A DNA stretch of 64,000 nt from Gp1-AA122 sp035631655 (GTDB taxonomy: Bacteria > Acidobacteriota > Terriglobia > Terriglobales > Acidobacteriaceae): the NCBI GenBank assembly GCA_035631655.1, contig DASQIH010000183.1, positions 6,443-70,442 of the forward strand. Reading direction: 5' to 3'. Under the pieces are notes generated by a model. The model did no database searches, was not told the DNA's origin, and saw only the letters and a list, made by a program, of their open reading frames with translations. Positions 8,189 to 17,574 of this stretch are shown here, piece after piece. The number at the start of each line of letters is the position of its first letter. The first letter of the stretch is position 1. The translations under genes and the position numbers were made by a program.

Positions 8189-8698
8189 CTATTGGCCGCT
8201 GACTTTTTCGTGGGCTGGGGCCTTGGTGAAGAGAATTTCAAAAACCAGCAGGCCGGCACCAACCACGATTGCACTGTCGGCTACATTAAAGGCAGGCCAT
8301 TGGTACTGGCCGATGTAGAACAGCAGGAAATCTACGACGTGGCCGCTGACCAGGCGATCCCAGAGATTGCCCAATGCGCCACCCAGGATGAGGGCCAGGC
8401 CCACTCCGGTCGTTGTCATTGCGTGACTGTTCTTCCACAGCAAGGCAGAGACAATGACCAGCGCCACCAGCGAGAACAGTACCAGGACGGCAATCTTCCA
8501 TTCCGAGGGGGAATCGGCGAAAAGCCCGAAAGCGGCGCCGCGGTTTTCTACGTGGGTGATGCGGAAGAAGCCCGGGATCACGCTGATGCTGTCGTGCAGC
8601 GGGATGCTTTTTTCGACGGTGAGCTTGGCCAGACGGTCCAATAGCAGCACGAAAAAAGCGATGAGGAAGTGGTACTTGCGCATAGCGTGTTGGGTCAT
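8189..8698 (-). CDS. lspA: lipoprotein signal peptidase (signal peptidase II)
   Basis: A 169-residue integral membrane aspartic protease that removes signal peptides from prolipoproteins after lipidation. Four hydrophobic segments are visible. The family motifs are D-R-L-A-K at the end of TM1, N-R-G-A-A-F-G-L, and the two catalytic-Asp boxes G-N-L-W-D-R...V-V-D-F and F-N-V-A-D-S. It lies 144 nt downstream of ileS on the same strand, the classic ileS-lspA arrangement. Two nearby ATGs (8698 and 8683) are both possible starts; neither has a strong Shine-Dalgarno. Confidence 0.93.
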   Translation of the reverse strand: MTQHAMRKYHFLIAFFVLLLDRLAKLTVEKSIPLHDSISVIPGFFRITHVENRGAAFGLFADSPSEWKIAVLVLFSLVALVIVSALLWKNSHAMTTTGVGLALILGGALGNLWDRLVSGHVVDFLLFYIGQYQWPAFNVADSAIVVGAGLLVFEILFTKAPAHEKVSGQ

Positions 8699-8842
8699 CT
8701 GGGGCTGGAGCCTTTACTCCCGTTCAAATCGAGGATTTCAAACCGAGATTTCTCGCGGGTGAAGCCCGCTCGGAATAACAGAAGACCGGATCACCTCGTG
8801 TCCTCTCGCTGAGCCGAAATGATTCCGCACTCGTAGTTTAGA

Positions 8843-11734
8843 TTATTCACCCTCGTTTCCGGTTTCGATCTCTCTTAAGACGGCGCTGCAGCGCTCGCAC
8901 ACCGACGGATAAGCCTCATCTTCGCCTACATGCCCGGAATAATTCCAGCAACGCTCACATTTCTTGCCTTCTGCCTTGCTAACTTGAACATGGACGCCGC
9001 CCGTTCCATTGCCTGAGGCGCCCTGCTCCAGGTTGACGGCCGAGACAATAAATAGGTAGCGCAACTGATCCCGATATCGGGCGAGCACGGAATAGACTGG
9101 TTCGGCGGCCGAAACTTTGACCTGGGCTTCAAGGCCGGAGCCGATGAGTTCCTGGTTGCGGGCTTCCTCCAGAGACTTCAAGACCTCGCTGCGGACCACC
9201 AGCAGCGTAGACCAGTCTTCCTTCTGCTGCTGGTCTTCCCGGGCGACACTACCCAAGATGTCGGCTTGCGAGGGGAAACGGGTCAGGTGCACGCTCTGGG
9301 CGCGATCTGTCATTTTCGGCAGGTACTGCCAGACTTCCTCACAGGTAAAACTCAGGATTGGCGCGAGCAGTCCCACCAGGGTTTCGCCGATCAGCCAGAT
9401 CGCGGTCTGCGCCGAGCGGCGGGCCTGCGACTTGGGTGCGGAGGTATACAGGCGGTCTTTGAGCACGTCGAAATAGAAGGCGCTCAGATCGGCCACAAAT
9501 TGATTTACGCCCTGGTAGATCTTGTGAAAAGCGAATTCCTCGTACCAGCGCTGGATCTGATCGTTCAGGTCGGCGGTTTGCCGCAACATGAACTGATCGA
9601 TCGCTTGCATCTGATCGAACGGAACGCGGTGCTTTTGCGGGTCGAAATCGTAAAGGTTGCCAAGAACATACTTGAACAGGGAATTACGAATTTTGCGGTA
9701 GATCTCCGCGTTGCTCTGCATCAGGCGTTCGGAGCCGATCACGTCTTCGCGGAAGTCGACGGAGGCGACCCATAAGCGCACGATTTCTCCGCCGAGGCGG
9801 TTGGCGATGTCGACAGGATCCACATCGTTCCCTTTGGACTTAGACAGGGCGCGTCGTTCTTCGTCGAGGGTCCAGCCGGGACTGGTCACCATGCGATACG
9901 GGGCGCTGCCCCTGTAGCCCATGGCGCAGAGCAGGGAAGAATGGAACCAGCCACGGTATTGGTCGCCGCCTTCCAGATACAGATCAGCAGGCCAGGGGAG
10001 GTCGGGCTCGTGACCGAGAACAGCAGCATGACTGGAGCCGGACTCGAACCAGACATCAAGGATATCGGTTTCCTTCTTGAACTTCGTGCCAGCACAGCTA
10101 GGGCACCTGGTCCCGGGTGGAACGAGAGCATCGGCTTCCGGCGTGTACCAGGCATCGGCACCGGCACGCGCGAAGAACTGCACAACGGCATTATTGATTT
10201 TCGGATCGTTCAGCGACTTGCCACAGCTTTCACACAGAAAGACAGCGATCGGCACACCCCAGACGCGCTGTCGCGAGATGCACCAGTCGGGGCGCGTGGC
10301 GATCATGTTGGCGATGCGCTCTTCGCCCCATGCCGGGTCCCACTTCACCTTCTTGATCTCTTCCAGGGTGAGGCTGCGAAGCGTGCCTCCCTTCATGGGA
10401 GTCTCCATGGAAATGAACCACTGCTCGGTGGCACGAAAGATGATCGGATTGTGGCAACGCCAGCAGTGCGGGTATGAATGCTCGAGGTTCTCGGTATGGA
10501 GGAGTACACCCCGGTTCTTCAGTAACTCGACGATAGGCTTGTTGGCGTCGAAAACCTTCTTGCCTTCGTATTCCGGCAAACCATTGTGGATAACTCCAGA
10601 GGCATCCACATCGCACGTGGGATCGAGTTTGTACCTGGTGCCGGTGTAAAAGTCTTCCGCGCCGTGAGCGGGAGCAGTGTGGACAACTCCCGTGCCGGTA
10701 TCCATGGTCACATAGTCGGCCAGCACTCCCAGAACTTTGCGGCGCTCCCACGGTAAGAAGGGATGGTAGAACCATGTATTTTCCAGAGCACGTCCGGGTA
10801 GGCGCGCGATCGGCTTGGCATCAGGAAAGCCGCACTTCTCCGCAGTGGCTTTGGACAGACGCTCGGCCACGACGAAGATGTCTTTGTCCGCTTCCAGCGC
10901 GACGTACTCCTCATCGGGATGGAAGGCGACAGCCATCGAAGCGGGGAGCGTCCACGGAGTGGTGGTCCAGATGATTGTGGAAATCGGCTTCTCACCGTGG
11001 ATGCGGCGGCCCGCCAATTGGGGGTCGATGGTGCGCGGGTCAGATTGCAGGCGATACTTCACCCAGACGGTCGGGCTGACGTGGTTCTCATACTCCACCT
11101 CGGCCTCGGCCAGCGCAGTTTCGTCGTGGATGCACCAGTAGGTCGAACGCAGGCCCTTGTAGACGAATCCGTTTTCGAAGAACTTGTAGAAGATATCCAT
11201 CACCACTGACTCATACTGCGGAGTCATGGTGGAGTAAGGCTCCTCCCAACGCCCAAAGACGCCGATACGTTTAAATTGCGAACGCTGGAGATCGAGAAAT
11301 TTCTCGGCGTACTTACGGCATTCCAGGCGGACATCCGCCGGCTTCATTTGCAACTTTTTTCCGCCGAGCATCTTGTCCACTTTGTTTTCAATGGGCAGAC
11401 CGTGGCAATCCCAGCCGGGAACATAGGGTGCGTCAAAGCCGGCCATGGTCTTGGATTTCACGATGAAGTCCTTGAGACACTTGTTCATCGCCGTTCCCAG
11501 GTGGATGGGACCATTGGCATAGGGAGGACCATCATGTAGGACGTAAGTGGGCGCGCCCTGACGGGTTTCGCGAATGCGCTCGTAGATGTGCATCTGTTCC
11601 CAGCGGGCCAACAGTTTGGGCTCAGTTTGTGGCAGGTTGGCCTTCATGGGGAAGGCGGTCTTGGGCAGATTGATGGTGGACTTCAGGTCGAGCGGCACGC
11701 GCTTACTTTCTCCCAAATGACTGATTTTTTTCAT
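8843..11734 (-). CDS. ileS: isoleucyl-tRNA synthetase
   Basis: A 963-residue class I aminoacyl-tRNA synthetase charging tRNA-Ile. The HIGH-type motif is P-Y-A-N-G-P-I-H-L-G at 71-80, and the KMSKS-type motif is S-K-S-K-G-N at about residue 632. The insert between them is large enough for the CP1 editing domain. The C-terminus carries a zinc-type C-E-R-C-W ... C-E-R-C cluster (about 930-955), as in bacterial IleRS that charge without a eukaryote-like tail. Its length is normal. The conserved N-L-P-K-T-x-F-P-M-x-A-N-L-P stretch starts at residue 23, which supports the ATG at 11734. lspA follows on the same strand. Confidence 0.97.
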   Translation of the reverse strand: MKKISHLGESKRVPLDLKSTINLPKTAFPMKANLPQTEPKLLARWEQMHIYERIRETRQGAPTYVLHDGPPYANGPIHLGTAMNKCLKDFIVKSKTMAGFDAPYVPGWDCHGLPIENKVDKMLGGKKLQMKPADVRLECRKYAEKFLDLQRSQFKRIGVFGRWEEPYSTMTPQYESVVMDIFYKFFENGFVYKGLRSTYWCIHDETALAEAEVEYENHVSPTVWVKYRLQSDPRTIDPQLAGRRIHGEKPISTIIWTTTPWTLPASMAVAFHPDEEYVALEADKDIFVVAERLSKATAEKCGFPDAKPIARLPGRALENTWFYHPFLPWERRKVLGVLADYVTMDTGTGVVHTAPAHGAEDFYTGTRYKLDPTCDVDASGVIHNGLPEYEGKKVFDANKPIVELLKNRGVLLHTENLEHSYPHCWRCHNPIIFRATEQWFISMETPMKGGTLRSLTLEEIKKVKWDPAWGEERIANMIATRPDWCISRQRVWGVPIAVFLCESCGKSLNDPKINNAVVQFFARAGADAWYTPEADALVPPGTRCPSCAGTKFKKETDILDVWFESGSSHAAVLGHEPDLPWPADLYLEGGDQYRGWFHSSLLCAMGYRGSAPYRMVTSPGWTLDEERRALSKSKGNDVDPVDIANRLGGEIVRLWVASVDFREDVIGSERLMQSNAEIYRKIRNSLFKYVLGNLYDFDPQKHRVPFDQMQAIDQFMLRQTADLNDQIQRWYEEFAFHKIYQGVNQFVADLSAFYFDVLKDRLYTSAPKSQARRSAQTAIWLIGETLVGLLAPILSFTCEEVWQYLPKMTDRAQSVHLTRFPSQADILGSVAREDQQQKEDWSTLLVVRSEVLKSLEEARNQELIGSGLEAQVKVSAAEPVYSVLARYRDQLRYLFIVSAVNLEQGASGNGTGGVHVQVSKAEGKKCERCWNYSGHVGEDEAYPSVCERCSAVLREIETGNEGE

Positions 11735-11840
11735 TATAGGGAAGCGGACAAACTAACGTCCATTGAACCTTTGGCATGGTCCGAAAGTGATGGCACGGGA
11801 GGAACTTGGGAATACACTAAGAATCCAGCATAAAAGCGTG

Positions 11841-12034
11841 TACAATTTTCATCAAGGATGTGGATTCTCGCATCTAACCGCAAGACAAGGAACGAACCGG
11901 GCAGCCCGCCGCTTACCGCACCTGGTAGCCGCAGTCTTCCGGAAAGACAATAGTTATTGATGGCGCTCGACAGCAGAGAAGCAACTTGGCAGGGTCCGTG
12001 CTCATCCTTTAAGGAAGCACGGCGGTTGTTTTTT
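11841..12034 (+). promoter_or_regulatory. tonB leader with terminator/antiterminator-like structure
   Basis: A -10 like TACAAT (11841-11846) would start a transcript near 11853. About 180 nt later comes a strong hairpin: CCGTGCT (11996-12002) with AGCACGG (12016-12022), inner arm TCCTT/AAGGA, followed by six T at 12029-12034. This is an intrinsic terminator just before tonB. The predicted RNA 5' end (AAGGATG, 11854-11860) is perfectly complementary to CATCCTT (12003-12009) inside the terminator. Smaller hairpins lie between (GTCTT/AAGAC near 11932; TACC/GGTA near 11917). It may be an attenuated leader or a separate small RNA; no known riboswitch motif is seen. Confidence 0.45.
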
Positions 12035-12077
12035 CCGCCTACGAAAAGGAAGAGATAACGACTCGGGTCGAAACTTT

Positions 12078-13070
12078 ATGGCAACTCAGGAAATGAATTT
12101 GCGGTCCAACCGCCAACCCGAACTGAATTTGCTTCTCCCCGGAGATGCGGAGAAGCCGCTCTGGAAGTCTCTCTTTCAGAATATCGATGATTTCCTTTTC
12201 CCCAAGAAACTCCCTCCCTTGAAGCTGACCTCGCGGCCGGAACCGGTGCGCGACATCTGGGGTTTCTACAATTACTCGCGCCGTGGCGCCTTCGGTTCGA
12301 CGGTGGTGCACACGATCGCCATCGCGGCAATCATTGGGCTGTCGCTGGTCGGGCGCCGGGTAGTGGAGCAGGTTCAGAAACACGAGACTGTCACCTTGAT
12401 CGCGCCCTCGGAAGATATTCCAGCTTTGAAACCCGCCAAGACACAGGTGGGCGGCGGCGGCGGTGGCGGTGATCGCGACATCTTTAAGGCCCCTAAAGGA
12501 AGATTGCCGAAGCTGGCGATGGAGCAGATTACGCCTCCGGCGATCGTGGTGCGCAATGATCATCCCAAGTTGACGGCGGAGCCAACGGTGGTGGTTCCTC
12601 CGCAGATTAAGCTCGCGAGCAACCTGCCGACGATTGGCGATATTACTTCGCACCTGCCTTCCGGTCCGCCTTCGAACGGCACCGGGTCGGGCGGCGGCAT
12701 CGGTTCTGGTTCCGGTGGCGGCGTTGGGTCCGGGACTGGACCGGGCGTAGGGCCGGGTCGCGGCGGTGGCATTGGTGGCGGCGTGTTCCGGGTGGGCGGC
12801 GGCGTATCTGCCCCCAAGGTTATTTACCAGCCTGATCCGGAGTACTCGGAAGAAGCTCGCAAGGCTAAGTATCAGGGAACGTGCGTGTTGTGGCTGATCG
12901 TAGGCCCCGATGGAAAGCCGCGCGACATCAAGGTGGCACGCAACCTGGGTATGGGCCTGGACGAGAAGGCCATTGAAGCGGTGAAGCAGTGGAAGTTTGA
13001 ACCTGCCCTGAAAGATGGCAGGCCGGTGGCGGTTCAGATCAACGTGGAAGTGAGCTTCCGGTTGTACTAG
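12078..13070 (+). CDS. tonB: TonB family energy-transducing protein
   Basis: A 330-residue inner-membrane protein. A cytoplasmic N-terminus (about 1-70, rich in P-L-K-L and F-P-K-K motifs) is followed by one transmembrane helix (about 72-92). A periplasmic linker has two glycine blocks (about 125-132 and 200-245), and a C-terminal TonB domain (about 248-330) contains Y-P-x-P-E-Y-S-E-E-A-R-K-A-like and G-L-D-E-K-A-I-E-A-V-K-Q-W-K-F-E-P-A motifs. It would pass proton-motive energy to outer-membrane receptors or act in an orphan role. The long cytoplasmic N-terminus is unusual for classic TonB, and no exbB/exbD is nearby. The nearest Shine-Dalgarno-like sequence is about 23 nt before the ATG. 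Confidence 0.85.
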   Translation: MATQEMNLRSNRQPELNLLLPGDAEKPLWKSLFQNIDDFLFPKKLPPLKLTSRPEPVRDIWGFYNYSRRGAFGSTVVHTIAIAAIIGLSLVGRRVVEQVQKHETVTLIAPSEDIPALKPAKTQVGGGGGGGDRDIFKAPKGRLPKLAMEQITPPAIVVRNDHPKLTAEPTVVVPPQIKLASNLPTIGDITSHLPSGPPSNGTGSGGGIGSGSGGGVGSGTGPGVGPGRGGGIGGGVFRVGGGVSAPKVIYQPDPEYSEEARKAKYQGTCVLWLIVGPDGKPRDIKVARNLGMGLDEKAIEAVKQWKFEPALKDGRPVAVQINVEVSFRLY

Positions 13071-13090
13071 GGTTATTGCTGTATCTTTGA

Positions 13091-13122
13091 AAAGCGGCCG
13101 CGTGTGCGGCTGCTTTTGTTTT
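13091..13122. terminator. terminator between tonB and murI
   Basis: An 11-bp stem with one G-T pair (AAAGCGGCCGC with GCGGCTGCTTT) and loop GTGT, followed by TTTTGTTTT. The mirrored strand also shows T after the stem, so it may serve both convergent genes. Confidence 0.85.
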
Positions 13123-13171
13123 GCACTCTGATTTGCGGCCGCGATGGCTCAGATCGCCGATACGAGCTAAG

Positions 13172-13996
13172 TCACTCCTTGAGATCCACGTGCTGGACAT
13201 CCTCTACCGCGTGCCCCATAAACATTGCACCCAGGCGGCGGAATTTTTCTACGGAATCGGTCGCGAAGAAGCGATGCCGGGGTAGGGTGCGGCGCTCTTC
13301 TTCGGAAGAAGAAGCGACTGGCGCGAGGCTCAGGCGCTGGGCCACGACGCGGGCCGTGGATTCGGCGGAATCCACGATCGAGACTCGCGGCGGGACGACA
13401 CGATGCAGGAGTGGCTTGAGTAAGGGATAGTGCGTACAGCCGAGCACGAGGACATCTGCGGATTGAAATCCGTCCGCGAACGCTTCTCCCAGGTAAATTC
13501 GCGCCACCTGTTCGGTCACGGGATGCTCGATCCAGCCTTCCTCGACCAGTGGGACCAGCAGGGGGCACGCCTTTTCTCTTGCCTCCACTGAGCGGGATTG
13601 CAGCGCTTTCAAATAAGCGTGGCTGCTCACGGTGGCCTCGGTGGCAATCACGACTACTCTGCGGGCCTTGCTGCAGGCGGATGCCCGTTCTGCTCCAGGT
13701 TCGACCACTCCAAGTACCGGTAGGCGCGCGGCAGCCACAATCTGGTCGAGGGCAAGCGCGGTAGCCGTGTTGCAGGCAATGACCAGCAGTTCCGCTCCGC
13801 GTTGCTCCAAGAAGTGCGTTGCACTCACGGCATAGTGAGCAACGGTTTCCGCGGATTTTGAGCCATAGGGTAGGCGGGCCGTATCGCCGAAATAGAGGTA
13901 GTCGGCGTTGGGGATCAGGGCGACCAGTTCCTTCAGAACGGTCAGGCCGCCGAAGCCGGAATCAAAAACGCCGATGGTAGGGCGCCGGATTGTCAT
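13172..13996 (-). CDS. murI: glutamate racemase
   Basis: A 274-residue enzyme making D-glutamate for peptidoglycan. Both cysteine motifs are present: A-C-N-T-A-T-A with C75 and L-G-C-T-H-Y-P-L-L with C187. The N-terminal G-V-F-D-S-G-F-G-G-L-T-V (9-20) is the family signature. The length is normal. It is a single gene, convergent with tonB and divergent from pstS, with 223 nt to the pstS start. A six-residue E-E-E-R-R stretch near the C-terminus is unremarkable. Confidence 0.96.
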   Translation of the reverse strand: MTIRRPTIGVFDSGFGGLTVLKELVALIPNADYLYFGDTARLPYGSKSAETVAHYAVSATHFLEQRGAELLVIACNTATALALDQIVAAARLPVLGVVEPGAERASACSKARRVVVIATEATVSSHAYLKALQSRSVEAREKACPLLVPLVEEGWIEHPVTEQVARIYLGEAFADGFQSADVLVLGCTHYPLLKPLLHRVVPPRVSIVDSAESTARVVAQRLSLAPVASSSEEERRTLPRHRFFATDSVEKFRRLGAMFMGHAVEDVQHVDLKE

Positions 13997-14154
13997 GGTC
14001 AGAGTTCATGATAACGGAGACCCAGCGGGCTACGGATGAAAGAATTAACCGCCGAGGACGCGGGAATCGCAGAGAAATCACGTTTTCTCGACGTAGTCGG
14101 CGACCTCGGTGGGTAATGGTTTTTTCCTGGTCTTTTACTGGAAATTCACTCGTT

Positions 14155-14172
14155 TGTAACAATCCTTTAACA
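14155..14172 (+). promoter_or_regulatory. candidate Pho box upstream of pstS
   Basis: Direct repeats TGTAACA (14155-14161) and TTTAACA (14166-14172) lie 11 nt apart. Nine nt further is a -10-like TACAAA (14182-14187). The same two heptamers with the same 11-nt period and the same 9-nt gap occur before pstC. This fits the geometry of PhoB/PhoP binding sites that replace a -35 element. Confidence 0.6.
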
Positions 14173-14219
14173 AAGCGCCCATACAAAGGAACGATCTACA
14201 GAAACAGGAGGACTCACGA

Positions 14220-15224
14220 GTGATTCGTCGCATAGCTCTGCTTTTGTGTCTAGCCGTGGCAATACCCGTCCTGGGGGAGACCACATTGAACGGGGCAGGC
14301 GCAACGTTTCCTTATCCGATGTATTCCAAGTGGTTCAGCGAATACCACAAGGCTCATCCTGAGGTTGAAATCAACTATCAATCGATTGGGAGCGGGGGTG
14401 GAATCCGGCAAGTGTTGGAAGGCACGGTCGATTTTGGGGCCAGCGATGGGCCCATGACCGATGAGCAACTGGCGAAGGCGAAGGTCAAAATTCTGCATAT
14501 TCCCACGGTTCTGGGTGCGGTCGTGCCTGCCTACAATGTGCCCGGCGTCTCCGGGGACCTGCGCTTTTCTCCTGAGGTGATCGCCAACATATGCCTGGGT
14601 AAAATCACTAACTGGAACGACAAGGCCATCGCGCAGGACAATCCGGAAGCAAAGCTTCCAGACAAGCCGATTATCGTAGTACATCGTTCTGACGGGAGCG
14701 GCACGAACTATATCTTCACCGATTACTTGTCCAAGGTCAGTTCGGAGTGGAAGGAACGGGTTGGCAAGGGTACCTCGGTGAAGTGGCCAGTAGGCCTGGG
14801 CGCCAAGGGGAACGAGGGCGTTGCTGGAATGATCCGGCAGATGGAAGGCGCCTTCGGGTATGTGGAGCTGATTTACGCGGTTCAGAATAAGATTCCGTAC
14901 GGCGTGGTTAAGAATGCTGCGGGCAACTGGACGAAGGGAAGCCTGGAAGGGGCCACGGCGGCTGCGGCTTCCGTGAAGAACATGCCGGCTGACTTCCGCG
15001 TCTCCATCACAAATCCCCCGGGCAAAGATGCTTACCCTATTGCCAGCTTTACTTGGTTACTGATTCCCACGCAGTCGAAAGATGCGGCAAAAGGCAAGAT
15101 CTTGGTGGATTTTGTGAACTGGATGCTGGATGACGGAGAGAAGATGACCAAGGATTTGGCTTACGCGCCGTTGCCGGAGAGCGTGGCGGCGAAGGTGAAG
15201 GAAACCATCAAGCAGGTACATTAA
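14220..15224 (+). CDS. pstS: phosphate ABC transporter substrate-binding protein
   Basis: A 334-residue periplasmic phosphate-binding protein. The signal peptide covers about 1-18. Phosphate-contact motifs are N-G-A-G-A-T-F-P-Y-P (23-32), a G-S-G-G-G-I-R-Q loop (about 58-65), D-F-G-A-S-D (about 72-77) and H-R-S-D-G-S-G-T-N (about 155-163). No lipobox is seen, so the protein is probably free in the periplasm. The start is GTG with a clear AGGAGG 8-9 nt upstream. It is transcribed alone: a perfect 10-bp terminator follows, and pstCAB lies 5.5 kb downstream beyond the polyphosphate genes. Confidence 0.96.
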   Translation: MIRRIALLLCLAVAIPVLGETTLNGAGATFPYPMYSKWFSEYHKAHPEVEINYQSIGSGGGIRQVLEGTVDFGASDGPMTDEQLAKAKVKILHIPTVLGAVVPAYNVPGVSGDLRFSPEVIANICLGKITNWNDKAIAQDNPEAKLPDKPIIVVHRSDGSGTNYIFTDYLSKVSSEWKERVGKGTSVKWPVGLGAKGNEGVAGMIRQMEGAFGYVELIYAVQNKIPYGVVKNAAGNWTKGSLEGATAAAASVKNMPADFRVSITNPPGKDAYPIASFTWLLIPTQSKDAAKGKILVDFVNWMLDDGEKMTKDLAYAPLPESVAAKVKETIKQVH

Positions 15225-15247
15225 AGAGTACGCAGTCCGCAACGCTT

Positions 15248-15287
15248 GAACAGGCGCCGATCGGCAAGGCTGCGCCTGTTCTTGTTT
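15248..15287 (+). terminator. terminator after pstS
   Basis: A perfect 10-bp stem (GAACAGGCGC with GCGCCTGTTC) around a 14-nt loop, followed by TTGTTT. It separates pstS from ppk. Confidence 0.85.
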
Positions 15288-15414
15288 GCAGCGTCGGGGC
15301 CCGAAGAGCCTGTTTTATACTGAGGATTGTCGAATTTCGTCCAACGGCAGCACCGCAGCAGGTATTTAGAAATCACTCCGAACTCGTAATTCATCCGACA
15401 CTGTTCTTCGAGCA

Positions 15415-17568
15415 ATGGCGCGGATTCTTCTGGACAATGCGGCTTACTACCTTAACCGGGAAGCCTCCTGGCTTGCCTTCAACCGCCGCGTGCTGGAGGA
15501 GGCGGAGGATCCGAATAACCCGCTGCTCGAACGGCTGAAGTTTCTCTCCATCACCGCCAGCAACCTGGATGAGTTTTTCGAGGTACGCGTGGCGGGTCTG
15601 GTGCAGCAGATCGAAGATGGGTATACCGAAGCGGGGCCGGATGGCCTGACCCTAGTCGAGGAACGCGATCTCATCTCCCACGACACTCACCAGTTGGTGG
15701 ATGAACAATACCAGTGCTGGAACGAGCAGCTTCGCCCGGCAATGGCGGAGCATGGCATCCGAGTGCTGGGACTGCACGAACTGGATTCGGGGGCGCGGTC
15801 GTTTGTCGAAGAGTATTGTGAGCGGGAACTTGATCCGCTGCTGACACCGATCACGGTTGACCCGGCGCATCCGTTTCCGCGGGTCATAAACAAGGCTCTG
15901 TGCCTGGCATTCCTGCTACGGCGCCGGCGGCGAGCTTCCATGACTTATACGGGCGTGGTGACCGTCCCCCGCGCCTTGCCGCGGCTGGTGCGGCTGCCGT
16001 CGGAGGGTACCGACGATTTCATCTTCCTCGCCGATCTCGTCGCCTTTCATGCTTCCCGGATGTATCACGGGTACGACATTATTTCGTCGGCCGCGTTTCG
16101 CGTGACGCGGAACAGCAATCTCTATCTCCAAGAGGAGGAATCGCGCAGCCTGCTGGAATCGGTGCGCACCGAACTTCACAACCGGCGCAAAGGGGACGCC
16201 GTGCGATTGGAGATTGAGGCGGACGCGGATCCGGAGATCACCGAGCGACTACGGACCAATTTTGAGCTGGACCCCTGGCAAGTTTTCACTACGAACGGGC
16301 CAGTCAATCTTTCGCGGCTGTTCAATATTTATGAGCAGGTGGGACACCCGGAACTGAAGTTCAAGCCCGTTGTACCGAGGGAGCTGCGGCTGACCGACAA
16401 GGCAGAGGACCTTTTTGAAGAATTGCGACGGCACGATGTTCTGCTGCACCATCCTTACGATTCTTACGAGGCGGTGGTCTCGTTTATTGAAAGTGCGGCC
16501 GAAGACCCGCGTGTGCTTTCCATGAAGCAGACCCTTTACCGCACCAGCGAGCACTCGCTCATCGTGCCCGCGCTCATTTCGGCCGCCAGCCGAAAGGAGG
16601 TGACGGCGGTTGTCGAGTTGAAGGCGCGTTTCGACGAGGCTTCGAATATCCGCTGGGCGCGAGACCTGGAAGATGCCGGAGTGCAAGTGTTTCATGGGCT
16701 GGTCGGGCTCAAGACTCACTGCAAGCTGTCGTTGTTAGTGCGGCGGGATCCGGACGGGGTCACACGGCGCTATGCTCACCTCGGTACGGGAAACTACAAC
16801 TCCACGACTGCCCGGATTTATACCGATCTCAGCTTGCTCACCTCAGATCCCGAAATTACCGCCGCGATTCATGATGTCTTCAGTTTTTTGACGGCCTATG
16901 CGGAGCACCCTAGCTACGATCCTCTGCTTGTGTCGCCGCTGGATTTAGCGGAAAAGTGCCTGGGTCTGATCGCGCGCGAGGCCGAGCATGCGCGCCAGGG
17001 CCGCCCGGCGCGCATCATCGCCAAGATGAATGCGTTGCTAGACAAGAACATCATTATGGCCTTGTACGGAGCTTCACAGGCGGGAGTGGACATTGATTTG
17101 ATCGTACGGGGAATGTGTGCGCTGCGTCCTGGGGTGCGGGGCGTAAGCGATCGGATTCGAGTGCGCAGCATCGTAGGCCGCTTTCTGGAGCACAGCCGCA
17201 TCTTTTACCTCGCCAATGGCGGGCAGGAGGAAATTTATACCGGCAGTGCGGACTGGATGCCACGCAACCTGTATGAGCGGGTAGAGGTACTCACCCCGAT
17301 TCGGGATACACTCCTGCGGGAACGGGTGCACCGGGAGATCCTGGACGTCTACCTGGCCGATAGCGTTAAGGCTCGCGTGCTGCAACCGGACGGCAGCTAT
17401 GTGCGCGCGTCGCAGTCACGAGGATTACGTCGTCGAGTAAGAACTTCGGCTGGATTTAACGCACAGGAGTTCCTCATCGGGCTGGCGGAAGGCAAACGCA
17501 CGATGGACGAGATTCCTGCTCTTCGGTCGAGCAGGAGAATGAAAGTTACGGTCGGAAAAGAAAAATAA
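15415..17568 (+). CDS. ppk: polyphosphate kinase 1
   Basis: A 717-residue enzyme that polymerises the gamma-phosphate of ATP into polyphosphate. It has the PPK1 layout: N-terminal helical domain (Y-L-N-R-E-A-S-W-L-A-F-N-R-R-V-L near the start), head domain, and two phospholipase D-like catalytic domains. The autophosphorylated His is H455 in Y-A-H-L-G-T-G-N-Y-N, and the second His is H593 in E-H-S-R-I-F-Y. S-M-K-Q-T-L-Y-R-T (about 365-373) forms part of the nucleotide site. It is followed 6 nt later by sixA, so the two are one operon. Length and key residues are normal. Confidence 0.97.
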   Translation: MARILLDNAAYYLNREASWLAFNRRVLEEAEDPNNPLLERLKFLSITASNLDEFFEVRVAGLVQQIEDGYTEAGPDGLTLVEERDLISHDTHQLVDEQYQCWNEQLRPAMAEHGIRVLGLHELDSGARSFVEEYCERELDPLLTPITVDPAHPFPRVINKALCLAFLLRRRRRASMTYTGVVTVPRALPRLVRLPSEGTDDFIFLADLVAFHASRMYHGYDIISSAAFRVTRNSNLYLQEEESRSLLESVRTELHNRRKGDAVRLEIEADADPEITERLRTNFELDPWQVFTTNGPVNLSRLFNIYEQVGHPELKFKPVVPRELRLTDKAEDLFEELRRHDVLLHHPYDSYEAVVSFIESAAEDPRVLSMKQTLYRTSEHSLIVPALISAASRKEVTAVVELKARFDEASNIRWARDLEDAGVQVFHGLVGLKTHCKLSLLVRRDPDGVTRRYAHLGTGNYNSTTARIYTDLSLLTSDPEITAAIHDVFSFLTAYAEHPSYDPLLVSPLDLAEKCLGLIAREAEHARQGRPARIIAKMNALLDKNIIMALYGASQAGVDIDLIVRGMCALRPGVRGVSDRIRVRSIVGRFLEHSRIFYLANGGQEEIYTGSADWMPRNLYERVEVLTPIRDTLLRERVHREILDVYLADSVKARVLQPDGSYVRASQSRGLRRRVRTSAGFNAQEFLIGLAEGKRTMDEIPALRSSRRMKVTVGKEK

Positions 17569-17574
17569 AGGGTC

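Noticed and set aside
11735..11860. T-box riboswitch ahead of ileS
   Set aside because: No T-box core sequence or specifier stem is visible on the minus strand; a TATAAT overlaps the start codon but its meaning is unclear.
11853..12034. 6S RNA candidate (about 180 nt with pairing ends)
   Set aside because: The end pairing is only 7 bp and the central open bubble with flanking helices typical of 6S RNA could not be drawn; reported instead as a leader or unknown small RNA.
12449..12800. GGC/GGT-rich tract in tonB as a non-coding repeat
   Set aside because: It is in frame and encodes the glycine-rich linkers expected between the membrane helix and the TonB domain.
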